Assembly: GCF_000797495.1 (NCBI RefSeq)
Contig: NZ_JTGN01000001.1
Span: 838,683-902,682 of the forward strand
Source of the DNA: Robinsoniella peoriensis
GTDB lineage: Bacteria > Bacillota > Clostridia > Lachnospirales > Lachnospiraceae
Length of the DNA stretch: 64,000 bases
Reading direction: 5' to 3'
Shown here piece by piece: positions 18,267 through 26,688 of this stretch (position 1 is its first letter; each line of letters opens with the position of its first letter). A program made the position numbers and the translations under genes. The notes below the pieces were generated by a model. It ran no database searches. It was given only the letters and a program-made list of their open reading frames with translations, and was not told the DNA's origin.

Positions 18267-20282
18267 TCACCTTCGTGGCTTATCTTCGTTTTCTTCATAG
18301 TCTTCTTCATCTTCTTCATCATCGTCGTCATCATCGTTATTGTCTTTCATAAATTTCTCATTCTTTCGCCGTTTCCTCCTGCTCATGCGAATTACTACAA
18401 TCACAACCAGAATAATCACACAAATTCCGAAGAAAGCTGCCACAATTATAGCCGTTATCTGATTCTTAATTCTTACATTTGCCTGTACAATATCCTCATA
18501 TTGTAAGATCTTTGTCCGGTCATAGGCACTGAGGCTTTCGATTTTATTTTGTATTTGCTTCACTTCTTCCCTGTCTTTTAAGGATATTTTGTCCAGTGGA
18601 TACAGCTTCTTTGTTACTTCTTCATTAATTGATTTTATCGTTTCTTTAATCTGGTCGATCTCCTGTGATTTTTCTTCCAGTTTTTCTTTATACTGCTTAT
18701 AGTCCTCTTTATTATCGGACTTTCGGTATTTGTCCAGGAGCGTAACGACTTCCACGTAAGATTCGCTGGTAATGGGATCGGGCAGACTTTCTACTTTTTT
18801 TGCATCTTCATCTGTAAAATGGATATTTGCGGACATGTCAAGGTCCTGTCCAAAGAGAGATGTGACTGAACCATTTCCCTTTGTATTCACCCCCATATGT
18901 TCAGACAATGGCTCCGTGTTGTTTGCAATCCCATTTTCAGCCATTTTATCTGCCAGGACAGCATAGGAGTAAACATAGCTTCTTTCTTCTGGCGGAATTT
19001 GTTCATATGCATCGTAAACCGCTGTGATTTCCTCTGGTGATGTATCTTCCTTCAGGTTATGTATCCGGGTTTCCAAATCCGATATCTGTTTTTTTAATTC
19101 CGCTGTCTGTTCCGGACGGAAATCATAGAAATTCCGCATTCCCCCATAGAAGCGGCACAGAGCTGTCAGCGCACATAATGCCTGGTCACTTGCCATGGTA
19201 TTGGATTTATCCGGGTCGGCATTGGGGTTCTCCTCATCAAATTCTTTGGAATGGATGAATCCCCCTTCTTCCATATGGTACTGCATCAACCCATCAATGA
19301 CGGTATTTCCATTTTTAATAAACCGCTGATCATTTCCGGGATCGATGCCCAGACTTGCCAAAGCGATCAATACCTGGGAACAGCTTTCCGAATTCTCCGA
19401 TCCCCAGCTTGTGAAGCCGCCCGATTCCTGCTGGCTGGCTGAGAGGAATTGCAGGGCTTCGTCCACAACCTGCCGGACACTTTTTTCCTGTTCCTGCTTC
19501 GTTCCCTGCTTTGTTCCCTGCTTCGTTCCCTGCTGCACATAACGATAGGTCTTCTCACTGTTATAGTAAGGTGCCAATGCCTGAAGTGCCATGGCAGTCA
19601 TATCCACATCCGATTGAGCATCTAAGGATGTCAGATTAAACCCGCCATCCTTAATCTGGCTGCTGAGAATCCTCTCCAGCAAACCCTCTCTCGTATCTGC
19701 CGCATCCGCCGGAATATCATAACGCATGCTATCCATGAGCAGAAGTCCGAAGATCAGTCCGTTAGTTCCCTGTATACCCAGTGACATTACCTTTCCCCGA
19801 TTATAGCTGCCATCTGCCACCAGATCAACTGGATTGCCCTCCTGATCCTCTCCTATGGAAACCGGATCTCCTCCTGCTGACAGCACCGCAAGTGCGATTC
19901 TCTGCCATTCCGTCGCTTTTGTACGGTCTAAATATCCATTTTCCTGATAGGATTTACTGATATACGCTGCCGTAACGGCAATATAAGCATTGTAATCATC
20001 TGCATATCCACTTCTGCCTATGCCAATAGCTGCCCAATCCCCTGAGGTAGATCCCACACTGTCTAAAAAGACTTCTGACATCAGAGGTTCATCCATGCTG
20101 ACGCCTGAAATGGCTTTGCGCCAGTTTATAATGCCCTCCATGACATTTAACAGTTCGTCCGGGGTATAATCTTTGTGGGATGCTTCTGCAGTAATTGTGA
20201 ATATACCTGCAAGGAGACAGCAGGCAGTACACATTACCAGAAACTTCTTTATTAATTTATCTGCGTTCATTTTTAATCTCAT
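18267..20282 (-). CDS. Membrane-anchored alpha/alpha-toroid (transcobalamin alpha-domain-like) protein
   Basis: A 671-residue exported protein. Signal peptide at residues ~8-35; prenyltransferase/terpenoid-cyclase-like alpha/alpha-toroid at ~45-400 with repeats such as TEWQRIALAVLSAGGDP, DMTAMALQALAPYY, SCSQVLIALASLGIDP and RFIKNGNTVIDGLM; a helical linker; one transmembrane helix near 610-635; and a cytosolic tail of mostly Asp and Glu. The toroid matches the alpha domain of intrinsic factor and transcobalamin. Catalytic DxDD or zinc residues of cyclases and transferases are not evident, so a binding role fits. ATG at 20282 follows AAGGAG and lies six bases after the previous stop. An insert of three GTKQ repeats sits near residue 255. 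Confidence 0.82.
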   Translation of the reverse strand: MRLKMNADKLIKKFLVMCTACCLLAGIFTITAEASHKDYTPDELLNVMEGIINWRKAISGVSMDEPLMSEVFLDSVGSTSGDWAAIGIGRSGYADDYNAYIAVTAAYISKSYQENGYLDRTKATEWQRIALAVLSAGGDPVSIGEDQEGNPVDLVADGSYNRGKVMSLGIQGTNGLIFGLLLMDSMRYDIPADAADTREGLLERILSSQIKDGGFNLTSLDAQSDVDMTAMALQALAPYYNSEKTYRYVQQGTKQGTKQGTKQEQEKSVRQVVDEALQFLSASQQESGGFTSWGSENSESCSQVLIALASLGIDPGNDQRFIKNGNTVIDGLMQYHMEEGGFIHSKEFDEENPNADPDKSNTMASDQALCALTALCRFYGGMRNFYDFRPEQTAELKKQISDLETRIHNLKEDTSPEEITAVYDAYEQIPPEERSYVYSYAVLADKMAENGIANNTEPLSEHMGVNTKGNGSVTSLFGQDLDMSANIHFTDEDAKKVESLPDPITSESYVEVVTLLDKYRKSDNKEDYKQYKEKLEEKSQEIDQIKETIKSINEEVTKKLYPLDKISLKDREEVKQIQNKIESLSAYDRTKILQYEDIVQANVRIKNQITAIIVAAFFGICVIILVVIVVIRMSRRKRRKNEKFMKDNNDDDDDDEEDEEDYEENEDKPRR
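19501..19536. repeat. Tandem 12-bp repeat inside the alpha/alpha-toroid gene
   Basis: Three near-identical 12-base units (GTTCCCTGCTTT or one- to two-base variants on the plus strand) encode three GTKQ tetrapeptides in a surface loop between toroid helices. In-frame unit changes could vary the loop length. Confidence 0.85.
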
Positions 20283-20287
20283 GATGA

Positions 20288-22459
20288 TTACCACTCCTTA
20301 TCCCAGACGACTGATCCGGTGTCGGTGCCGTTTTGATTGCCATCTGGTGGCGGATTATTACCGCCCATTGCGTCGCCGCCGCCGATGTCCTTGCCGTATG
20401 CGAGGGTGAAACGGATGCGAACGTCATCACCGTCTTTTGGAACATAATCTGAAAATCCGATATTAGGATATTCTCCATTTACGGAATACATCCAGCCAGC
20501 ACCAATTGTAAAGTCCATTTCTCCTAATTGATTACTTCCCCGACACGTTTCTAAATGAAGAACTTGTGCCGTACCGGCATCCCATTCTACCAGTTTTTCC
20601 ATTAGATCTTCCGGTATCTGGAGCGTTTCATAAAGATTATAATTGGCTTTTATCGCTTTTAGATAGTAAGCCTCGTCTAAAGAACCGGTTATTTCTGTCT
20701 CAATCCCATATTTACCCAGGATTCTTTCTAACACATATGCCAGATTTTCTCCTTGTTTGATATCAACAGTTTCATCAAATATACTTGAAGCACCAACTGT
20801 TGTTGCCTCCATGGAAATATGCATTGTTCCTACTATTTTAGGACTGCTGGTGATCGTGAATGTTCGATCTTGTTCTTTTTGGTGATTTGTATCATAAGCC
20901 CATACCTTGATTGAGTACGTGCCGTCCGGTACACTGGCATTATAGCTTATCTTATTTATATTGGGATATACAGGTGTCATTTCTTCACCATTTAAATATA
21001 CTTTAATATCACTTGGCTGGATATACATGCCCTTATAATCTTTTGCTGCGACGTAGAAGGTAAATAATTCAGGAACAGTTTCCCCACTGCTTTCTATCTC
21101 CGCAAGATCCGTTATGATTACAGGCAAACGCGGATCTTCACCATCTTCACCAGGACCAGTCGCAAATGTATACTTGACATCATAAGGTTCCGGATACTTT
21201 CCATTATCATCATACGCTGTCAGTACAAAATGATATGTTGTTTCCTTTTCAAAAGTCATCGTATAATTACCATTACCGTCATCTGTCAGTTCATTGCCCT
21301 CACAGATAACTTTCATGCCTACTTTTTCTCCACCCCTTAACCCATAGGCGTAAAAAGTAATTTCCGGGATATCTACTACCTCAAAATCCCCCAGATTTGT
21401 ACTTATAGATAAATCACTGATGGGTTTATCATAGGTTATTGTATATTCTTTCTTCTCATTGACCTCACCTTCTGAAGCAGAAATCGAGAAATGGTTCTTA
21501 CCTTCCATTAATTCAGTTTTATATTTATTAGAGTCCGATGTAATGGTTTTTCCATTTAAAGTGACTATAACAGGAATTTCTTTGCCTGACAGTTCTGCGT
21601 ATGCAGTAAATGAATACGCACTTTTTGTCACAATATCACTGTCCTTAATATCGCAGTTTATTTGTATTTTCAAAAGTTCTAAAAAAACCGTATAAGTTTT
21701 AGAGACTGTGAATTCCTTCTTATCTTTATCCCGATAAACTACAGATATTTTAATTTGATTCTCACCGGGAGACAATTTAGCATATCCTGTTAAATCGGTA
21801 TCTCCATCATTATTTAAATTTACAAATGTGTTTTTTACAGTTAATTCCTTATTTAACTGGGTAATGGTAAACGAGTAATTACTATTGGTAACAGTTTCTC
21901 CATCAATTATAGACGATTTAAAATATTCATTTTTCTTGTCTCCATTTTTATCAAGCTCTTTGTTATTGTTTTCTTTTCCGCTTCCACCTGTTCCATCACC
22001 ATTATTGTTGCCATTACCATTGCCTTTTTGCCCGTTAGAACCCCCGGAATTTGTATTTCCGTTACCACTGCCTCCGCTATTTGCTCCCTGATTACCTTTC
22101 TGATTTCCAGCTCCTGTAGGTTGATTTTGTTTTTCTGGAGATTTATCAGAACTTTTAATGTTTTTCTTTTCTTCCTTTTTCTGTTCTTCACTGGAATCAG
22201 CATTTACTTTGGAAGTTGTCGCCGATGGTATTCCTTTTGGCAAAGTAGATACCACTTCATTTGTACTAGTCAATTTTACCAGGGAGCTGTCTTCTGACAG
22301 TCCCTGGATCGGATTGGATGGCATAGCTGAAGCCTGGCTGTTTAAGGCATTTATAAAAGTTACTGCTATCAAAACAATCACAAGAAGTGTTGTTATTCCG
22401 GTTGAAGCACTTCTATGTTTTTTTACACTAGCCTTGATATATGCCCATAATTTTTTCAT
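20288..22459 (-). CDS. Membrane-anchored multi-domain DUF4430 protein with Gly/Asn-rich stalk
   Basis: A 723-residue protein. An N-terminal transmembrane segment (residues ~18-40) anchors it as a type II membrane protein. Residues ~95-175 are charged and then Gly/Asn/Ser-rich, a flexible wall-spanning stalk. Several Ig/cadherin-like beta domains follow at ~180-530. A DUF4430 domain lies at ~540-690, with GAGWMYSVNGEYPNIGFSDY, DGDDVRIRFTLAYGKDIGGG and the tail DAMGGNN. The stalk would carry the corrinoid-binding-type domain away from the membrane. It is followed within a few bases by the alpha/alpha-toroid gene, giving a beta-alpha gene pair. Translation starts after an AAGGAGGT site preceded by a hairpin. 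Confidence 0.82.
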   Translation of the reverse strand: MKKLWAYIKASVKKHRSASTGITTLLVIVLIAVTFINALNSQASAMPSNPIQGLSEDSSLVKLTSTNEVVSTLPKGIPSATTSKVNADSSEEQKKEEKKNIKSSDKSPEKQNQPTGAGNQKGNQGANSGGSGNGNTNSGGSNGQKGNGNGNNNGDGTGGSGKENNNKELDKNGDKKNEYFKSSIIDGETVTNSNYSFTITQLNKELTVKNTFVNLNNDGDTDLTGYAKLSPGENQIKISVVYRDKDKKEFTVSKTYTVFLELLKIQINCDIKDSDIVTKSAYSFTAYAELSGKEIPVIVTLNGKTITSDSNKYKTELMEGKNHFSISASEGEVNEKKEYTITYDKPISDLSISTNLGDFEVVDIPEITFYAYGLRGGEKVGMKVICEGNELTDDGNGNYTMTFEKETTYHFVLTAYDDNGKYPEPYDVKYTFATGPGEDGEDPRLPVIITDLAEIESSGETVPELFTFYVAAKDYKGMYIQPSDIKVYLNGEEMTPVYPNINKISYNASVPDGTYSIKVWAYDTNHQKEQDRTFTITSSPKIVGTMHISMEATTVGASSIFDETVDIKQGENLAYVLERILGKYGIETEITGSLDEAYYLKAIKANYNLYETLQIPEDLMEKLVEWDAGTAQVLHLETCRGSNQLGEMDFTIGAGWMYSVNGEYPNIGFSDYVPKDGDDVRIRFTLAYGKDIGGGDAMGGNNPPPDGNQNGTDTGSVVWDKEW

Positions 22460-22473
22460 CTTTATACCTCCTT

Positions 22474-22501
22474 GAATAGCACAAGCTGGCTTGTGCTATT
22501 C
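22474..22501 (-). promoter_or_regulatory. Intercistronic hairpin next to the ribosome binding site
   Basis: A 12-bp perfect stem (22474-22485 with 22490-22501) with a 4-base loop ends two bases before the AAGGAGGT site of the DUF4430 gene. No T-run follows, so it is more likely an RNA-processing or translation-tuning element than a terminator. A second weak stem (GTTTGA...TCAAAC) lies at about 22513-22536. Confidence 0.55.
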
Positions 22502-22541
22502 CTTAATTAGTCGTTTGAAAGTGCTTTTCATTCAAACTTAT

Positions 22542-25500
22542 TTATTTCTTAATCTTTAATTTCTTGACAGAACTGTAGGAACCGTAGATGTATTTACCAA
22601 GTGAATCTTTCCGATAAGCTCTCACTCTCACATAATATGTCTTTTTCTTTTTTAGTTTTGAAATCGTCTTGCTTGTTCCTTTCATTGTTACTGTTTTCAT
22701 ACTTTTACGAAAACGTTTATCTAAAGCATATTGTACTTGATATCCCTGAGCATTTTTCACTTTTTTCTTCAGCACAACTTTTAACTTTTTGGATCCCGTA
22801 TTGGTAAGGTCTTTTAATACTGGCTTTGCCGGCTTCTTTACCTTTTCCCACTTTGCATAGAGCGTATAATTACTGCCTTTTCCTTTTTGTATCTTTTTAA
22901 TCTGCTTTTTAAACTTACGGTCGGTATACCATCCTTTAAAGAGATAACCTGCCTTTTTCGGTTCCTTTAAGGTAATGGTTTTATCCCCGTTATAAGTAAT
23001 AGGATTTTTACTGTAATCGCTTCCTCCGGCAAGCACATAAGTAAGACTGTAATTAGACACTGCTACATTACAGCTAACAGTCTGGTTTCCTACTTTAGCC
23101 GTGATTACCGCTGAACCGGCTCCTTGTCCGGTCACCCTTCCTCCAGTTACTGTTGCAACTTTATTATTGCTGCTGCTCCATGAAATTGTTCTGTCAGAAG
23201 TGGTATTAGCAGGCACGTATCCTATGGATAACAAGCTACTCTGTCCCTTTACAAGCGCAATATTGTTCTTATTTATAGTCAGGTTTTTAAGGGGTGACTG
23301 TACAACTACTCTGCATAATACTGAAAACTTACCAACATTAGCGGTAATCGCTGCTTCTCCGTTAGCAATTCCTTTTAACTGGCCATTTTGCACAGTAACT
23401 ACTTTGTTATTGCTGCTGCTCCATTTTACTGTTTTATCGTTTATCGTATTTATCGGATTATACGATACCTGAAGGCTGGCACTGGCTCCTACTTCTACAG
23501 TTAACTGATATGTGTTAAGACTAATACTCTTTAGCTGGAGGCTTAATATTCTTGCATACTCTGCTTCTGCATTTACCAGAATCTGATACTCCTCCTGTGA
23601 TACAAAAGCACGCTGATCTTCCTTTAAGATATCATATGCTGCCCGTGCTGACAGAATTGCATCCTTACTGCTCATTGATACAGTACCAATTGCAGCAATC
23701 TTATCTATTACCTCTTTTGCCTTTTTATAATTATATTTCATATTCGAAAGAATTTTTTCTGCCTGAACTAATACCTGATAATTGGAAATCATTTTCTTCT
23801 GACTTGCTGTCATTCGTCCGAATTCACGACGAATGGATACCAACTCCTCTTCTTTATCCAGCGTTACCTCTCCAATAGCATCAATCCGCTCTATTAATCC
23901 ATCAGCCAGAATTTTGTCCTTCTTCATATTTTCCAGATCCATCTCGGCCCGAAGCAATGTATAATAGTTATCTACTAATACTTTCTGTATATTATTTTCC
24001 AGTGCATCATATGAAGCTCTGGCTGCAATGATTTCCGATTCCATCTCTAAGGAGATTTCTCCTCCAAAAATCAATATTTTATTTACAACATCCATTGCAG
24101 CCACAAAATCTTCTTCCCTAGCCAGTTTCTGAGCCATATCATACAACTGTTTCTCTGCTTCTATAAGATGTGCCAGTGTTCCTGCCTCTATCTGAGCTCT
24201 TTCATCTTCTGTAAGCATTAAATATGCTGCATGTGCTTCCGTTATTAGCTGAAAACTATTGTCTTCAAGGTTAAGGTCCTCATTCTTTGGAATTACTGAT
24301 ATCTTTTCCTGAACCAAAGCGATTCTTTCAGCACTCTCTAATAATGTAGCAAGTATTTCTTCTGCAGACTCAAGCTTTTTCAAGCTATCTGCATCCACCA
24401 ATTCTTTTTGCTCTTCACTAAGTTCATTATAAGCTCCTCTGACTCTTTCCACTATTTCCTGAGATTCTAATGTTATCTCACCTATAGAATTTATCAGATC
24501 CACTACTTCTTTTGCCTTATTGCTATTTTCTACAAGTACTGCAAGTTTGGCCTCTGAGTCAACCAGTTTACTATAGTTTGTAACCAGTTCTTTATCGTCT
24601 TCCGATAATAATTCATAGGTTGCTCTTGCCTCCGATATAGCTTTCTCATCCTGCAGTGTGACTTCAGTTTTCAAATTATTGATTAACTCAATTACAATTT
24701 TACTTTCTTCCATCCCTGCTTCTAAAGCAGCAAGCTTTTCTTCTGCCTGAACCAAACGCTTATAATAACGAGCATTAATTTCTGCCTGCTGTATTGCACA
24801 CAGTCCATCATAGATTTCTCTCGCTCTTTTAATTTTAGACCTGTCTGAAATTGTTAATGCCTCTACATCTAACTTATTTACAATAGCGAAAAATTCGTTT
24901 AATCCGGTAGTGTAGTTTACAATCCATTTTGCATAGAATGATTGTGGTCCATAGCTGCCTTTCGGTATCTCTGTTACAGGTTCCCCAGTAAATGAGGGAT
25001 TTCTGTACCAACCTTTAAATATACACCCATCTTTAGTTATCTGCTGCTCTGTTGGCAAAACAATCGTATCACTATAAGGAGTGTAATTTTCCGGAATAAC
25101 AACTCCCTGGGCAAGTGTTCCTTCTCCAAGATTTATACTTATGGAATAATTATTTTGTCCATACTGTGCATAAAGCGTAATATCTTTTTCCGGCATTGAT
25201 AATAATTCTCCCGGCTGATAAAAACTTCCGCTTCCATCCTGCTTTGTATTCCATCCGATAAATTCCTGTTCATCAAGTGAAGTAAAAACGGGCATTGTTA
25301 CTTCAGCATAGGGACTGTATTCCTTTACATCTTCTTTTTCTACAGCATGATCATTTCCATCAAAAACAACTGTATATGAGGCAGGCGCCATTTCCTGATA
25401 ACTTCCATCCATCATATCAGTCATATCATACAATGTATTTTCCTTATTTATAAAACGGTCATAAGCAATTAAGCCATAAACCGCCTGATCTGTAGCCATT

Positions 25501-26651
25501 CCATTAACGGATGTTCCTGCACCACCGCCGCCATCAAATCCGGATGTTATGTGCTTAAATCCTCCAGACCCCGGTGATGCTCCACTTTTTGAAGCCCAGA
25601 AAGTAAGAAGCGCGTCAATCATATTGTTTGTGTTGACACCATCCTGTACCATGCCCTTCTGAATGAATCCGCATCTTTTACCAATATTCGGAAGCTCCAC
25701 ATCTGAAGACATCGGATCAATATTTAAAGCAGTCAATGCCACAATAACCTGAACAGTAGATTCCGCATTAACATTTCCCCATCCCTTAAATGCACCATTT
25801 GCTGCCTGCAATTTACTGAGTTCCAGAATCCCGCGCTCCACAACTTTTAAAAATTCACCATAAGGTGTATCTGCTCCACTGCGAAGGTATTTTGCCTGAT
25901 CCAAATAATATGGTGCCAAAGCCTGCAGTGCCATTCCAGTTACATCCGGATCCGGAAAATTGTTTATCAGTGAAAACCCTCCTTTTGTACCATCCTTCTG
26001 CTTTAGTTCTTTACTAACTATAAAATCTATCATTCTTCCATATGTATTTACATCACCAGGTTCAGCATCGGATGGATTTTTCATAAAAGAATATCCGCCT
26101 GTATTCATAGCGATAATTTCCCAAATTGGACCGTTTATTCCCTGCAAATAAGAAAATTTATAAGAAGATGATAATTTTTCTATAAAATCATAACCTCCGA
26201 TATCAGTAATATCATAACCCAGAGCAGTGAGTGCTAATATAACCCTGGACCACTCCGTTGACTTTGCAAAATCCAATTTGCCTTCTCTGTCAACCACATA
26301 CTGCTCAACCCTTTTCAAATAGTCACTAAAATATCCCTCGTCAATATAATTCATATAATCAGCGCCAATATACATTCCCCGAAGCAGATCCATTACTGAC
26401 CATTCGCCATTATTGGTTCCTACACTGGGTTCTTTCACATGCTCCAGGATATACCGTGCTCCTGCATTGATATAGAATCTTATACCAGGCTTTTCATCTT
26501 CCCAGAATCGAATATCCAGATTCTGATTTGCCTCATTGGGGTTCCACGCTTTCGCCTGAACCTTAAGAGAAGTGACCGGTACGATTCCTAAAATCATTAC
26601 AACAACTAACACCAGGGCAAGTACCCTTTTACAAAAAACATTCCACTTCAT
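22542..26651 (-). CDS. Giant secreted alpha/alpha-toroid protein with InlB, helical-repeat and Big_2 modules
   Basis: A 1,369-residue exported protein. Signal peptide ~1-35; alpha/alpha-toroid ~55-425 with STEWSRVILALTALGYD, VTGMALQALAPYY, STVQVIVALTALNIDP and MATDQAVYGLIAYDRF; InlB-type repeats ~430-590 (FIGWNTKQDGSG, FKGWYRNPSFTG); about seven 65-70-residue helical repeats ~590-1080 (IGEVTLDKEEELVSIRREF type); two Big_2 domains ~1085-1245; another InlB-type repeat; and a Lys-rich Fn3-like tail ending SVKKLKIKK. It has the toroid of transcobalamin-type proteins on a very long stalk. ATG at 26651 follows AGGAGG by six bases. Wall attachment through the basic tail is inference; no LPXTG is present. 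Confidence 0.82.
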   Translation of the reverse strand: MKWNVFCKRVLALVLVVVMILGIVPVTSLKVQAKAWNPNEANQNLDIRFWEDEKPGIRFYINAGARYILEHVKEPSVGTNNGEWSVMDLLRGMYIGADYMNYIDEGYFSDYLKRVEQYVVDREGKLDFAKSTEWSRVILALTALGYDITDIGGYDFIEKLSSSYKFSYLQGINGPIWEIIAMNTGGYSFMKNPSDAEPGDVNTYGRMIDFIVSKELKQKDGTKGGFSLINNFPDPDVTGMALQALAPYYLDQAKYLRSGADTPYGEFLKVVERGILELSKLQAANGAFKGWGNVNAESTVQVIVALTALNIDPMSSDVELPNIGKRCGFIQKGMVQDGVNTNNMIDALLTFWASKSGASPGSGGFKHITSGFDGGGGAGTSVNGMATDQAVYGLIAYDRFINKENTLYDMTDMMDGSYQEMAPASYTVVFDGNDHAVEKEDVKEYSPYAEVTMPVFTSLDEQEFIGWNTKQDGSGSFYQPGELLSMPEKDITLYAQYGQNNYSISINLGEGTLAQGVVIPENYTPYSDTIVLPTEQQITKDGCIFKGWYRNPSFTGEPVTEIPKGSYGPQSFYAKWIVNYTTGLNEFFAIVNKLDVEALTISDRSKIKRAREIYDGLCAIQQAEINARYYKRLVQAEEKLAALEAGMEESKIVIELINNLKTEVTLQDEKAISEARATYELLSEDDKELVTNYSKLVDSEAKLAVLVENSNKAKEVVDLINSIGEITLESQEIVERVRGAYNELSEEQKELVDADSLKKLESAEEILATLLESAERIALVQEKISVIPKNEDLNLEDNSFQLITEAHAAYLMLTEDERAQIEAGTLAHLIEAEKQLYDMAQKLAREEDFVAAMDVVNKILIFGGEISLEMESEIIAARASYDALENNIQKVLVDNYYTLLRAEMDLENMKKDKILADGLIERIDAIGEVTLDKEEELVSIRREFGRMTASQKKMISNYQVLVQAEKILSNMKYNYKKAKEVIDKIAAIGTVSMSSKDAILSARAAYDILKEDQRAFVSQEEYQILVNAEAEYARILSLQLKSISLNTYQLTVEVGASASLQVSYNPINTINDKTVKWSSSNNKVVTVQNGQLKGIANGEAAITANVGKFSVLCRVVVQSPLKNLTINKNNIALVKGQSSLLSIGYVPANTTSDRTISWSSSNNKVATVTGGRVTGQGAGSAVITAKVGNQTVSCNVAVSNYSLTYVLAGGSDYSKNPITYNGDKTITLKEPKKAGYLFKGWYTDRKFKKQIKKIQKGKGSNYTLYAKWEKVKKPAKPVLKDLTNTGSKKLKVVLKKKVKNAQGYQVQYALDKRFRKSMKTVTMKGTSKTISKLKKKKTYYVRVRAYRKDSLGKYIYGSYSSVKKLKIKK

Positions 26652-26688
26652 AACCATCCTCCTTCATCCCGCGAATAAGTTTAAATAC

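Noticed and set aside
18267..20282. Toroid proteins as functional squalene/hopene cyclases or prenyltransferases
   Set aside because: They are exported, and the cyclase DxDD and transferase zinc residues are not evident. The context is cobalamin.
21900..22120. Gly/Asn-rich low-complexity stretch as a repeat array or CRISPR-like element
   Set aside because: It is an in-frame linker of the DUF4430 protein with irregular units and no spacers.
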